Shown in pieces: positions 16,631-25,332 of a stretch of DNA of 64,000 nucleotides (position 1 is its first letter; each line of letters starts with the position of its first letter). The DNA lies in the NCBI RefSeq assembly GCF_001613445.1, contig NZ_BDCJ01000013.1, positions 62,001 to 126,000 on the forward strand, in the 5' to 3' direction. Made by a program: the position numbers and the translations under genes. The notes beneath the pieces were generated by a model. That model saw nothing but the letters and a program-made list of their open reading frames with translations, was not told the origin of the DNA and did not search any database. This DNA is from Nocardia grenadensis NBRC 108939 (GTDB taxonomy: Bacteria; Actinomycetota; Actinomycetes; Mycobacteriales; Mycobacteriaceae).

Positions 16631-17602
16631 GTGACCGCTTCCGCATCTCCACAACCCTTCTCCGCGATCGAACCCTACGATTCGGGCCTGCTCGACGTGA
16701 GCGACGGCAACCGGATCTACTGGGAGACCAGCGGTAACCCGGCAGGCCGTCCCGCGCTGATGGTCCACGGCGGTCCCGGCAGCGGTGGCCGGCGCGGCAC
16801 GCGCACCGGGTTCGACCCGGAGGTCTTCCGGATCGTGCTGTTCGATCAGCGCGGCTGCGGTGAGAGCCGCCCGCACGCCGCGGATCCGGCGGTCGATATG
16901 CGCCACAACACCACCGAGCATCTGCTCGCGGATATGGAGGCGCTACGCGAACACCTGGGTATCGACCGGTGGCTGCTCTACGGCGGCTCGTGGGGTTCGA
17001 CGCTGATCCTCGCCTACGCCGAACGGCATCCGGAGCGGGTCACCGGGATCGTGCTGGTCGGGGTGACGACGACCCGGCCGCAGGAGATCGACTGGCTCTA
17101 CCATGGCCTGCGACTGCTGCTGCCGGTCGAATGGGAGCGGTTCCGCGCCGGCGCCCCGGCCGGCGTCCGGGACGACGAACTGGTCGAGGCATATCGGCAA
17201 CTGATGGAAGATCCGGATCCCGAGGTCCGTGCGGCGGCGGCCCAGCGGTGGTGCGCCTGGGAGGACGCGGTGATCGCGCACGAGAATCTCGGCACACCGG
17301 GCCAGTACAGCGCCAAACCCGATGCGGCGCAGTTGGCCTTCGTCCGGATCTGCACCCACTATTTCGCCCACGCCGCCTGGCTCGAGGATGGCAGCCTACT
17401 GCGCGACGCCCACCGGCTCGCGGGCATCCCCGGTGTGCTCGTCCACGGCCGGCTCGACCTGTCCGCACCGCTGCGCACCGCCTGGGAACTCGCCCGTGCC
17501 TGGCCCGGCGCCGAACTGCGGATCATCGACGATTCCGGGCACACCGGCAGCCCCGCCCTGCGCACCGCGGTACTCGACGCGATCGCCCGCTTCGCGCGCT
17601 GA
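16631..17602 (+). CDS. pip: Prolyl aminopeptidase (proline iminopeptidase)
   Basis: Alpha/beta-hydrolase of 323 residues, peptidase family S33, releasing N-terminal proline from peptides in the cytosol. Diagnostic parts: MVHGGPGSGG oxyanion-hole loop near residue 45, FDQRGCGESRPH near residue 75, nucleophile Ser in GGSWGSTLILAYAERHP near residue 120, catalytic Asp in HGRLDLSAP near residue 278 and His in DDSGHTGS near residue 305. The start GTG at 16631 gives the normal length; the longer open frame is a shadow. It is monocistronic and the substrate call is firm from the family pattern. Confidence 0.92.
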   Translation: MTASASPQPFSAIEPYDSGLLDVSDGNRIYWETSGNPAGRPALMVHGGPGSGGRRGTRTGFDPEVFRIVLFDQRGCGESRPHAADPAVDMRHNTTEHLLADMEALREHLGIDRWLLYGGSWGSTLILAYAERHPERVTGIVLVGVTTTRPQEIDWLYHGLRLLLPVEWERFRAGAPAGVRDDELVEAYRQLMEDPDPEVRAAAAQRWCAWEDAVIAHENLGTPGQYSAKPDAAQLAFVRICTHYFAHAAWLEDGSLLRDAHRLAGIPGVLVHGRLDLSAPLRTAWELARAWPGAELRIIDDSGHTGSPALRTAVLDAIARFAR

Positions 17603-17680
17603 CCCCTCCCGGCCGAAGTCCCGCCGAACGCGCTGTCCGATTAGCCGCCTGCTCACCGAGGCCCCGGAAGCCGTTGACCG

Positions 17681-18841
17681 TCACACCAGTATGTCTCCGG
17701 ACTTTCCCGACGGTTCGCTCCGGAACTTTCGCGGTTTTCGGTTGACGAGCGTGGTGTCGCCGCTGTAATGCGCGAGAAGCCGGGGATCCATGACCGCACG
17801 CCACAGCGGCGGGACGGCGGCGAGCAGGACCATGGTGGCGTAACCGAACGGCAGCTGTGGGGCCTCGTCGGAACTGCGCAGCGTCTGGTAGCGGCGGCCG
17901 GGGTTCGCGTGGTGGTCGCTGTGGCGCTGGAGGTGGAGCAGGAAGACATTGGTAACCAGACGGTCGCTGTTCCAGCTGTGGCGTGGTGCGCACCGCTCGT
18001 ACCGGCCGTCGGCGCGGCGGGCCCGGAGCAAACCGTAGTGCTCGAGATAGTTCACGGTCTCCAGCAACCCGATGCCGATCACAGCCTGCAGCGCCAGATA
18101 GGGGATGACGACGGGCCCGAAGGCGAGAATCATCGAACCGAGCACCACCACGCTCAGCGACCACGCCTGCAGCAGCTGGTTGTGCCGGCTGAACCACTTC
18201 GTTCCCTTGCGGGCCAGGCGTTCCCGTTCCAGGACGAGTGCCGAGCGGAAGCCGCCCACCGCGCTGCGCGGTATGAACGCCCAGAGTGGTTCACCGAAGC
18301 GGGCACTCGCCGGGTCTTCGGGTGTGGCGACGCGGACGTGATGGCCGCGGTTGTGCTCCACGAAGAAATGGCCGTACCCGGATTGCGCCAGCGCGATCTT
18401 CGCCAGCCAGCGTTCGGAATGTTCGACCCGATGGCCGAGTTCATGCGCGGCATTGATGCCGATACCGGATACAATACCGAGAGTTACGGTCAGCCCCAGT
18501 TTGTCGACCAGCGTCAGTTCGGAGCCCGACCACATGTATCCCGCAATGGCCAGACCGATGAGCTGCATAGGCAGGAAGAGAAACGTGCACCAGCGGTAAT
18601 AACGGTCGTTGGACAAGGCCTCGTAGTCTTCGTCGCGTGGACTGACTCCGTCGCAGCCGACGGCGATGTCCAGCACCGGAATGATCACGAATACGAGGAT
18701 CGGACCGATCCACCAGAAGAGCGCGAGCCCGGTGAGGTGCACCAGTTGCGACGGTAGTAGCGCGCAGCCGGGTGCCACGGTGCTCAGAATCCAGAGATAG
18801 CGTTTGTGATCGCGCGCGTTCTCGCGTCTGAGAGGTGTCAT
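17681..18841 (-). CDS. alkB: Alkane 1-monooxygenase
   Basis: Integral membrane non-haem di-iron hydroxylase of about 386 residues that oxidises medium-chain alkanes to 1-alkanols with electrons from rubredoxin. All histidine boxes are present: HELGHR, the H-x-x-x-H-H box in HNRGHH, the NYLEHYGL motif and LQRHSDHHA. Hydrophobic segments occur in pairs before the first box. Start ATG at 18839-18841 gives the usual length; an open frame continues 153 bases upstream. No rubredoxin is fused or adjacent, so electron carriers must come from elsewhere. The neighbouring lipase gene may reflect shared use of lipids, but that is inference. Confidence 0.94.
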   Translation of the reverse strand: MTPLRRENARDHKRYLWILSTVAPGCALLPSQLVHLTGLALFWWIGPILVFVIIPVLDIAVGCDGVSPRDEDYEALSNDRYYRWCTFLFLPMQLIGLAIAGYMWSGSELTLVDKLGLTVTLGIVSGIGINAAHELGHRVEHSERWLAKIALAQSGYGHFFVEHNRGHHVRVATPEDPASARFGEPLWAFIPRSAVGGFRSALVLERERLARKGTKWFSRHNQLLQAWSLSVVVLGSMILAFGPVVIPYLALQAVIGIGLLETVNYLEHYGLLRARRADGRYERCAPRHSWNSDRLVTNVFLLHLQRHSDHHANPGRRYQTLRSSDEAPQLPFGYATMVLLAAVPPLWRAVMDPRLLAHYSGDTTLVNRKPRKFRSEPSGKSGDILV

Positions 18842-19061
18842 ATCCGTTTCGCTCTCTCGCACGGCAACTCGATTGAGTACGACAGCTGAAGACGGGGTAA
18901 CGCTGAAACGCCGCCTATCTCGATACGTCCGGTCGATCGGTTCGGGTAGAGACAATCCCTGAACCGAGCGTCGCCGGGCACGGTAGCGAGACACGCGGAC
19001 GTGTTCAGCCGAGAATGCGTGATCGCGGCAGGTCTACTGCCCGATCGGGGTATCGGGGTGC

Positions 19062-19081
19062 CGGAGGCGGTGGTGCCTCCG
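19062..19081 (-). terminator. Hairpin after the lipase gene
   Basis: CGGAGGC and GCCTCCG form a 7-bp stem around GGTGGT, 6 bases beyond the lipase stop on the leftward strand. Short but well placed for a terminator. Confidence 0.55.
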
Positions 19082-19086
19082 CCGAA

Positions 19087-20373
19087 CTATGGGAGGGCCG
19101 CGCAGTTCACGGGGGCCGGCACGTCGGCAAGACGGTCGGTCACCCACTGCTGTGAGGTCGCCAGCGACGGCAAGAAAGCCACATCGTGGGTGCCCAGCAA
19201 TCCGGCGGATATCGGGGGCAGTCCACCGTCGGAGTCCAGATGAACGGTCGCACCGGCACCGCACCAACTCGCGGCCAGACCGTGCACGGCCGCGTACGGA
19301 GCTCCCTCATCGTGCAGGGCCGAGTAGATCCGGACCGGTACCGCGGGGGCCAGCCCACCGAGCCGCTGCTCATCGAACGCTTTCTTCAGCTCCGGGGAAC
19401 CGTCGATCACGGCTGTGAGCGGTAATCCGCTGGTGGTCCACTGCGTTGTGTTCTGCGGTTGCGTGAAACTGCTGGACAGGCCGCCGCATTTGCCGATCGC
19501 GGCGTTCATGATCGCCTTACCGGTGTCGTTGAGCGCGGCGTCGAGCACCGGACGGGTGTCCGGATAGTCGGCGGCGATACCGTTGACGATCCAGGCTATG
19601 GCCGTCCCGACACCGGGGCGGCCGTCGAAGTGCGCGATGTAGTCCTGGGGGCTCACCAGGGGCCCGCCCACGTAGGCGCCACGCACATTCAGGTCGGGGG
19701 CATATTTCGGTTGCAGCTCGGCGGCCGCCGCGGAAGCCATTCCGCCCTGGGAGTATCCGTAGAGCAGGACCGGCGAAGTCGGGCCGAGCCCGGTTTCGGG
19801 CAAACGCAACGCGGCACGCGCGGAGTCCAGTACCGCGTAGCCCTGGGTCTTGCGGTTGAGGAAGTTGTGGATGCCCGGCGCGTTGAGATCGTGATAGTCG
19901 GTTATCACCACCCCCATACCGCGCGCGAGCAGTTGGTAGATCGCGATGACGTCGTATTCGAAGATAATATCCGCGGGCGGCTGGAACCGGACCACCTGCG
20001 ACAACATCGCCGAAGGCGCGCATTCGGCACCCTGCCCCTGAGTGCCGCCCGCATACGCCACCAGCGGGCGTTCGCCCGGGCCGGTCCACGGCGCAAGTGG
20101 CTCCAGATACGTTCCCACCACCGTGGTGGGTGCGTCATGGGGATCGCTGCTGGCATAGGTGAGGCGTGTCGACCTCGCCGGCACCGTGCCGGGTATCCCA
20201 GGGGCGGACACCACCACTTGCGACGCTTCGGCACGGAGAATGTCGCCCCCGGCGCCCTGCGACTGTAACGACGCCGGTTCCGACCATGCCGATGGTGCGG
20301 CGACCGCCCCGCCACCGGCAACGATGAGGGTTCCTGTCAACACTGCGACCCAGGCACGCTTTTCGCTCTTCAT
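19087..20373 (-). CDS. Secreted lipase, LIP family
   Basis: Exported alpha/beta-hydrolase of 428 residues of the LIP family (secretory triacylglycerol lipases typical of Nocardia, Rhodococcus and Candida). Signal peptide at residues 1-31 (KSEKR, then a hydrophobic core, cleavage near SAW-SEP). Nucleophile Ser208 in the GYSQGG elbow; a DTRP Asp and the GTHD His near residue 408 complete the likely triad. Cysteines in GAECAPS, GKCGG, SWCGAG and VNCAALP suggest disulphides. RBS GGAT lies close to ATG. It would act outside the cytoplasm on triacylglycerols or other esters. Confidence 0.9.
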   Translation of the reverse strand: MKSEKRAWVAVLTGTLIVAGGGAVAAPSAWSEPASLQSQGAGGDILRAEASQVVVSAPGIPGTVPARSTRLTYASSDPHDAPTTVVGTYLEPLAPWTGPGERPLVAYAGGTQGQGAECAPSAMLSQVVRFQPPADIIFEYDVIAIYQLLARGMGVVITDYHDLNAPGIHNFLNRKTQGYAVLDSARAALRLPETGLGPTSPVLLYGYSQGGMASAAAAELQPKYAPDLNVRGAYVGGPLVSPQDYIAHFDGRPGVGTAIAWIVNGIAADYPDTRPVLDAALNDTGKAIMNAAIGKCGGLSSSFTQPQNTTQWTTSGLPLTAVIDGSPELKKAFDEQRLGGLAPAVPVRIYSALHDEGAPYAAVHGLAASWCGAGATVHLDSDGGLPPISAGLLGTHDVAFLPSLATSQQWVTDRLADVPAPVNCAALP

Positions 20374-20778
20374 ACCGATCCTTCATGCGTGTGATTCATG
20401 CAGGGCAGTTATCGAGTCGAAAGATACGATCACCGCCGACACAGCACGACGCTGCTGGTCAGCGGACCATTAGCAGGAAAACGGTGACGCTTCGATCCAG
20501 CAGATCGGATCGAATGATGCGGATATCCCTGTTCGAGCGAGTAAGCAGGAACACGGGCATTTCGTATTACCGAGGCCACAGCTTATGCCATGCGGTGGGC
20601 ACACGCCCGGAAGCCACCGCCTCGATTCGGCACGAGTCGATCGCTATCCGATCAACACCGGCAGTGGGGCATGGGACAATGGACGGACGCGCAGATCGCT
20701 CCGCGTGCGTATCGGCTCCATGGACGACCTTGTCGGTCGGGTCATCTGCCCAGCAGAAGACGACATCGGAGGACTACC
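20374..20778. other. Intergenic region between lipase and amidohydrolase genes
   Basis: 405 bases that must hold divergent promoters for the lipase (left) and amidohydrolase (right). No convincing gene, tRNA or repeat was found; open frames here have no family resemblance. Confidence 0.5.
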
Positions 20779-22026
20779 GTGACCACATCAGGCGGCATTA
20801 TCACCGATCGGGCGCTCGTGGATCTGTACAAGGATATCCACCGGCATCCTGAACTCGGGTTCCGCGAACACCGCACCGCCGCGCTCGTGGCCGACCGGCT
20901 GCGCGGCGCCGGGTTCGACGTCACCACCGGTGTCGGACGGACCGGAGTGGTCGGCGTCCTGAAGAACGGCACGGGGCCGACCGCCCTGCTGCGAGCCGAT
21001 ATGGACGCGCTCCCCGTGCGAGAGGACACCGGCCTCGACTACGCCAGCACCGTCACGGTCACCGACGAGGACGACCGCACCGTCCCGGTGGCCCACGCCT
21101 GCGGTCACGACCTGCACACCACCTGCCTGCTGGGTGCGGCCCAGGCACTCGCCGCAGACAGCTCCGGTTGGCTCGGCACCCTGCTGCTCGTGTTCCAGCC
21201 CGCCGAGGAGCTGGGCGCCGGCGCCCAAGCCATGGTCGACGATAGTTTCTTCGACCGATTTCCGATGCCGGATGTTGTACTCGGCCAGCATGTGGCACCG
21301 CTACCGGCCGGCAAGATCGCCGGGCATCCGGGCCCCTCGTACGCGGGTTCGGATTCGCTGCGGGTGCGGATCATCGGCCGGGGCGCACACGGATCCATGC
21401 CGGAGGCCTCGGTCGATCCCGTCGTGCTGGCCGCCGCGACAGTACTGCGCCTGCAGACCATCGTATCCCGGGAGATCCCGAGCACCGCGACCGCGGTGCT
21501 CACCGTCGGCTCGAGCCACGCCGGCGACGCCGCGAACGTGATCCCCGGTCACGCCGAGATCCAATTGAACATTCGCAGTTACGACCCTGCCGTACGCCGG
21601 CGCATCCTGGACAGCGTCGAACGCATCGTGCGCGGTGAAGCGGCCACCGCCGGCGCGCCGGAGGAACCCACCATCACCGAGATAGAACGCTTCCCGGTCG
21701 TCACCAACGACCCGGCCGCATTGCACCGCACCCTCGATGCCTTCGCGTCCTGGCTGGGACCGGACAATATCCTCGATCCGGGAGCCGGCGCCGGGAGCGA
21801 GGACGTCGGCATCTTCGCCACCGGGTCTGGCGCACCGCTGTCCTACTGGCTGCTCGGCGGCGCGGACCCGGCCCTTTTCACCACAGGCGATATGACCGAT
21901 CCCGCCCTGCTCACCGTCCCCTCCAACCACTCGCCCCGGTACGCCCCCGTTATCGATCCGACGCTGCCGATCGGCGTCGGCGCATTGGTGACCGCGGCCC
22001 GGACCTGGTTACCGGCCGCCCACTGA
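20779..22026 (+). CDS. M20 family amidohydrolase
   Basis: Zinc/manganese peptidase-like amidohydrolase of 415 residues (HipO/IAA-amino-acid hydrolase subgroup). Metal ligands are visible in HACGHDLHTTC near residue 105, PAEE near residue 140 and GQHVAPLPAG near residue 170; the lid-domain segment RGAHGSMPEASVDP is typical. Proteins of this type cleave N-acyl amino acids such as hippurate or indoleacetyl-amino acids in the cytosol. The GTG at 20779 follows a CGGAGGA site; the longer open frame upstream is not used. It stands alone, with an acetyltransferase gene about 110 bases downstream. Confidence 0.9.
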   Translation: MTTSGGIITDRALVDLYKDIHRHPELGFREHRTAALVADRLRGAGFDVTTGVGRTGVVGVLKNGTGPTALLRADMDALPVREDTGLDYASTVTVTDEDDRTVPVAHACGHDLHTTCLLGAAQALAADSSGWLGTLLLVFQPAEELGAGAQAMVDDSFFDRFPMPDVVLGQHVAPLPAGKIAGHPGPSYAGSDSLRVRIIGRGAHGSMPEASVDPVVLAAATVLRLQTIVSREIPSTATAVLTVGSSHAGDAANVIPGHAEIQLNIRSYDPAVRRRILDSVERIVRGEAATAGAPEEPTITEIERFPVVTNDPAALHRTLDAFASWLGPDNILDPGAGAGSEDVGIFATGSGAPLSYWLLGGADPALFTTGDMTDPALLTVPSNHSPRYAPVIDPTLPIGVGALVTAARTWLPAAH

Positions 22027-22132
22027 CCCTCGAAGCAGGTGGTTCGGACCCCACTCGATCCACGGCCCGTCCGGAATTCCGTTGACACGTCCGGGGCCCG
22101 ACCGGCAACCTCCCGGTGTGCGCGAGAACCCG

Positions 22133-22603
22133 ATGTCGATCGAACTGGAGCCGCTGACCGAGCACAATCTCGGAACGCTGCTGGCGACGGCCGTGGCCGA
22201 TGCCGATCCGTCGGAGGTCATGCCCCCGGTGCCCGGGGAACCGGGATGGACCGCTCAGCGCAAGCAGGCTTTCCTGGACTTCCACCGTGGCCGCGCGCTC
22301 CGCGTCGAGCAGCCGGTGGAACTCACCTACGTCATCATGGTCGACGGCCGGGCCGTCGGTGCGGCGCGACTGGAATACCGAGGCGACTCGTTCGAGGCAG
22401 GGGTCTGGATCGGCCGCTCCCATCGCGGTCGCGGAGTCGGGCGAGCGGTGGCCGGAGAACTACGCATCGCCGCCGCGGCGGCGGGTGCCCGGCGGATCGT
22501 CGCCGTCACCACCGGCGACAACGCGGCCGCGCGACGACTGCTGCCGACAGGGACACCGGTAGGCGAGGACGGCGCCGTGAGGGCAGCCGTCGACCTCGAA
22601 TAA
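22133..22603 (+). CDS. GNAT-family N-acetyltransferase
   Basis: Protein of about 156 residues with a GNAT fold: N-terminal strand and helix, a YVIMVDGRAVGAARLEYRGDS beta pair near residue 65 shortened here to VIMVDGRAVGAARL, and the acetyl-CoA loop GRSHRGRGVGRAVAGEL near residue 100. It transfers an acetyl group to an amine of unknown identity. ATG 22133 is preferred over an in-frame TTG 51 bases earlier, which falls in a TTGACA -35-like element. No operon partner. Confidence 0.82.
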   Translation: MSIELEPLTEHNLGTLLATAVADADPSEVMPPVPGEPGWTAQRKQAFLDFHRGRALRVEQPVELTYVIMVDGRAVGAARLEYRGDSFEAGVWIGRSHRGRGVGRAVAGELRIAAAAAGARRIVAVTTGDNAAARRLLPTGTPVGEDGAVRAAVDLE

Positions 22604-22856
22604 CGCAGGAAACGTCGAAGACCGGAACTTTCCGGGACCCTACGGATCCGCACCGGTCTCATACCCCCATCGGTTGGAAGTTGTTCGCACCGGACGAGTG
22701 GACCGCCGCGTTGTCGGCGCGCCACGCCCCACAGGCAGCGGCACCCGGACCACCGCCGGGCCGATACCCCCACGAGCGGGGCACACAGCGGCCCGGCGAC
22801 CGGACCGAACCACCACACCGACCGGACCGCCGACTGGCGAAAGACGGAAGAGCGCA

Positions 22857-23092
22857 GCATGAGCCGACGGAGCGGCACCAGCGCGTCGGACCCGACGGCG
22901 CGGATCGCCTCGGCGGCGGTCGACCACGACCGGGCCACCCGGGCTGCCGGCTGGCGCGCGCACTACGACCCGCACCGCCGCCCGGTCACCGACGAGGAGC
23001 GGGCCGAGGCGGAGGCGCTCGGGTGGGAAGCGTGGCGGACGGCGCAGGCGTACCGGGCATATCGACACGAGCGGTTCGGGGTCCGGGCGTGA
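22857..23092 (+). CDS. Small hypothetical protein of the tRNA-linked cluster
   Basis: 77 residues, highly charged and alanine-rich, mostly helical (DHDRATRAAGWRAHYDPHRR, then TDEERAEAEALGWEAW). No known domain recognised. It ends in a GTGA overlap with the next gene, which argues that both are real and co-translated. Members of such pairs are common in actinobacterial integrative elements, but I cannot name a function. Confidence 0.5.
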
Positions 23093-23322
23093 TCGTGTTC
23101 CGCGTGTTCGGCCGGGAAGTATTCGCGCTCGGCCGCACCGACCGCGCAGGCGAGAATGGCGACATCACCGGGGCCGCCGACCTCACCGGCGGCAGCGCGG
23201 AACTGGCGGACTACTACCCCGGCCGCGCAGACCGGGCCGAGGTGACGTTGTCGCGCAGGCGCACCCCCGCGCGGACCTCACCGGCGCGAATACCGCCCGC
23301 CCAGTTCGGGTTCCACGGCTGA
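23089..23322 (+). CDS. Small hypothetical protein (FGREVFALG type)
   Basis: 77 residues beginning with a compact hydrophobic segment (VIVFRVFGREVFALG) and ending in a polar, proline- and arginine-rich tail. It overlaps the preceding gene (GTGA at 23089-23092). Short proteins starting with a similar segment are seen near XRE regulators and small unknown genes in Nocardia/Rhodococcus integrated elements; this is recollection, not a search result. Function unknown. Confidence 0.5.
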   Translation: MIVFRVFGREVFALGRTDRAGENGDITGAADLTGGSAELADYYPGRADRAEVTLSRRRTPARTSPARIPPAQFGFHG

Positions 23323-23371
23323 AACGCCTGCGTATCAGCCCGTCAGCGACAGATCCCACATAGGTTTTGGG

Positions 23372-23423
23372 AGGTTTCTAGAGGTATTACCAGCCCTTTT
23401 GCCGATATTCAGACAGGTTTCTA
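23372..23423. repeat. AGGTTTCTA direct repeats in an AT-rich patch
   Basis: AGGTTTCTA occurs at 23372-23380 and 23415-23423, within a stretch (about 23350-23440) that is clearly less GC-rich than its surroundings and also contains further GGTTTT runs. It may be a promoter/operator for the gene at 23435 or the remains of an element-specific control region. Confidence 0.4.
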
Positions 23424-23434
23424 CGGTTTTTCGC

Positions 23435-23971
23435 ATGGGAAACCCTAAAACCTCCGAAAACACCGTCGCGATCTTCACCGGCAAGAGCTTGCGGAAAATC
23501 CTCGATGAGGGCGGCTCGCAGGCGTGGCGGCTCACCCCCGCCCGCGTCCGCCGCTGCGAGTGGATCGTCATCACCCAGAACGCTCACAACGCCGAGCCGT
23601 ACGCCGACGGGACCGAACCTCACGGCAGCGCTTTTCTGGTGGGTCGTATCTCCGGCGTGGTCCCGGCCACGCACCCCGACGCGGACCCGGGCCGCTGGAT
23701 GGTGGAGTTCTCCGAGTTCGCGCGGTGCTCGATTCCCGACGTCTGGCAGGGCGATCGGTACCCGGTCCGCTATACCAACCTCGACGAACTCGGAATCAGC
23801 CTCGACGGACTCGAATTCGAGGAATACACCCCGCCGACGGCCGCGCCGTTCGCGGCCGAACCGCCCGCCGAGCCCACCCCCGGCCCGCTGACTATCGCGC
23901 AGGCGAAAGCGGGGCTTGCCGAGAACTACGGCGTGGACACGGATTCCATCGAAATCGTGATCCGGGGCTGA
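23435..23971 (+). CDS. Conserved hypothetical protein
   Basis: 178 residues from ATG 23435. The core (AIFTGKSLRKILDEGGSQAW, then WIVITQNAHNAEP, HGSAFLVGRISGVVP and RYPVRYTNLDELGI) looks like a compact alpha+beta domain of a family without assigned function, here followed by a proline-rich linker and a C-terminal segment LTIAQAKAGLAENYGVD that resembles a short helical module. It starts just after an AT-rich patch and ends before a strong terminator, so it is probably transcribed alone. The product is cytosolic, with no membrane segment. Confidence 0.6.
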   Translation: MGNPKTSENTVAIFTGKSLRKILDEGGSQAWRLTPARVRRCEWIVITQNAHNAEPYADGTEPHGSAFLVGRISGVVPATHPDADPGRWMVEFSEFARCSIPDVWQGDRYPVRYTNLDELGISLDGLEFEEYTPPTAAPFAAEPPAEPTPGPLTIAQAKAGLAENYGVDTDSIEIVIRG

Positions 23972-23975
23972 ACCG

Positions 23976-24014
23976 TTCCCCGGGTTCCCGTTCAACAACC
24001 GGGAACCCGGGGAA
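23976..24014 (+). terminator. Strong terminator hairpin
   Basis: Perfect 15-bp stem TTCCCCGGGTTCCCG (23976-23990) with CGGGAACCCGGGGAA (24000-24014) and a 9-base loop, starting 4 bases after the stop codon at 23971. Confidence 0.85.
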
Positions 24015-24045
24015 TCCGGTTGGAGCGGCCGTTTACGCTCCCGGC

Positions 24046-24594
24046 ATGGAAACCTCGGACATCATCGCCGTTGTTGCCGCCGTGATGGCCTTCGGAAGCG
24101 TTTGCGTATCGGCCTGGGCACTGATCTACGCCCGCAGGCAAGCCGAAATCGCGGACAAGGCACTCACCGAGTCACGCCGGGCCGCGACCGCTGGCGAGAA
24201 ATCGGCCGACGCCGCCGATATCGCCGCGCAGGAAGCCAAGCGGAGCGCGGATGCGGCCGAGGAGTCGAACCGGATAGCCTTGCGAGCCCTGGAACTCTCG
24301 GAACCGCCGCCGGTCGCTTGGACCATCGAACTTGCCGCCCGGAACAGCGCCTACCTCCTACGGAACGTCGGGACACAGACCGCCACCGGGGTGACGGTCG
24401 ACCAGTCGCGCATAACCACGACGGCGCGCGCCCTCCCGGATGGCGCAACGATTGCGGCAGGGGAAGCCGTCCGCTTCATGGCTTTGAACGCTCCGAACAC
24501 GTTGTTCCTCACGTGGGACGGACAGCCCGAGCCCGCGGCGGTTCCCGTGCCACCAGACACCCGGCGGCCGATAGCTATCAACCGACGGGCCTGA
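24046..24594 (+). CDS. Membrane-anchored coiled-coil hypothetical protein
   Basis: 182 residues. One N-terminal membrane segment (IIAVVAAVMAFGSVCVSAWAL, residues 5-25) is followed by an alanine-rich coiled coil (residues 30-80, repeated AADIAAQEAKRSADAAEE pattern) and a C-terminal beta-rich domain of about 85 residues (WTIELAARNSAYLLRNVG, GVTVDQS). The topology resembles small surface or phage-type membrane proteins of unknown function. It lies after a terminator and converges with the small gene 24578-24739, overlapping it by 17 bases. Confidence 0.55.
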   Translation: METSDIIAVVAAVMAFGSVCVSAWALIYARRQAEIADKALTESRRAATAGEKSADAADIAAQEAKRSADAAEESNRIALRALELSEPPPVAWTIELAARNSAYLLRNVGTQTATGVTVDQSRITTTARALPDGATIAAGEAVRFMALNAPNTLFLTWDGQPEPAAVPVPPDTRRPIAINRRA

Positions 24595-24739
24595 TTCCGT
24601 TGCCGCTGTGGTTATCTCGCTCGGCGGTTCGCTCGGCGGTTCGCTCGCCGGGCAGTTCACCGGGCACGGGCAGGACAACCGCCAGCACCAGCACGGCCAG
24701 CGAGATACCGGCCGCGACCACCAGGCCGAGCGCGATCAC
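24578..24739 (-). CDS. Very small membrane protein
   Basis: 53 residues. A hydrophobic helix spans residues 2-24 (IALGLVVAAGISLAVLVLAV) and the rest is charged, with a repeated GER-TAER-TAER pattern. The GTG start overlaps the stop of the preceding gene 24736-25041 as GTGA, which is the main reason to accept it. Function unknown. Confidence 0.45.
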   Translation of the reverse strand: MIALGLVVAAGISLAVLVLAVVLPVPGELPGERTAERTAERDNHSGNGIRPVG

Positions 24740-25041
24740 CGCCCGGTCCCCACGGCAGACCAGCGTGCGAACGACAAGCGGGGTAACACCGTTTCCACGT
24801 CGGCGACGTCCATTACCCGGTTCAACTCCAGCGGGCCGAGGTGGTCCGGGCCGGGTATCACGACCGCGTCCACGTCGGCGGCGCGTAGCTGGTCGAACAG
24901 CGGGAGCACCGACGTCACGTCCGGCCAGATGACCAGGTAGCCGAGGTGCCGCGCCAGACGCTGGACCTGCGCCCGGTCCCATGCCAGCGAAGTGCTCACG
25001 TCCAGATCTACGTATCCGGGTGCGGTCGGCCGGTTGCGCAT
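24736..25041 (-). CDS. Conserved hypothetical protein of integrated-element type
   Basis: 101 residues with an alpha/beta pattern: WDRAQVQRLARHLGYLVIWP, then DVDAVVIPGPDHLGPLELNRVMDVADVETVLP. This layout (helix, strand, AVVIP loop, then a helix and a VITVLP-like strand) recurs in short proteins I associate with actinobacterial mobile elements and their XRE regulators; no function is known. It diverges from the XRE gene at 25333 across a gap holding two inverted repeats. Confidence 0.6.
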   Translation of the reverse strand: MRNRPTAPGYVDLDVSTSLAWDRAQVQRLARHLGYLVIWPDVTSVLPLFDQLRAADVDAVVIPGPDHLGPLELNRVMDVADVETVLPRLSFARWSAVGTGR

Positions 25042-25083
25042 CGGGTGCCCCTGTCCCTGTGTCCCCTGCGGTCGCTAGTTGCG

Positions 25084-25122
25084 CCCGCCGCCGGGGACTT
25101 AGACGTCAAACCCGGCGGCGGG
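25084..25122. promoter_or_regulatory. Long inverted repeat between divergent element genes
   Basis: A perfect 12-bp repeat, CCCGCCGCCGGG (25084-25095) with CCCGGCGGCGGG (25111-25122), around a 15-base less GC-rich centre. It lies 43 bases upstream of the leftward gene ending at 25041, so it could be an operator or a leader hairpin. Confidence 0.4.
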
Positions 25123-25209
25123 GCACCGAGGAATCGTGCGCGCCGCGTCTTGGCCGCGCCGGTGGGCGCGAACCACTCTGCGAGGTAGGGAGATTCCCCC
25201 TCCTCAAGA

Positions 25210-25231
25210 CGCTGGTGAGGTCCCACCAGCG
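25210..25231. promoter_or_regulatory. Inverted repeat upstream of the XRE gene
   Basis: CGCTGGTG (25210-25217) and CACCAGCG (25224-25231) form a perfect 8-bp dyad with a 6-base centre, about 100 bases before the XRE start. Candidate autoregulatory operator. Confidence 0.4.
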
Positions 25232-25332
25232 GCCCTATCCTGGGATTACCTCTTCGCGGAGGACATCTCCCCCGGCCGACGGGCCGGGGGTATCCGCGAA
25301 GTGGACCAACCCCGCGAAGAAGGCAGGCCGCT

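Noticed and set aside
22620..22700. Search for a copy of the tRNA 3' end as left attachment site of the island
   Set aside because: No convincing duplicate of the T-arm/acceptor sequence was found, so no attachment site is claimed.
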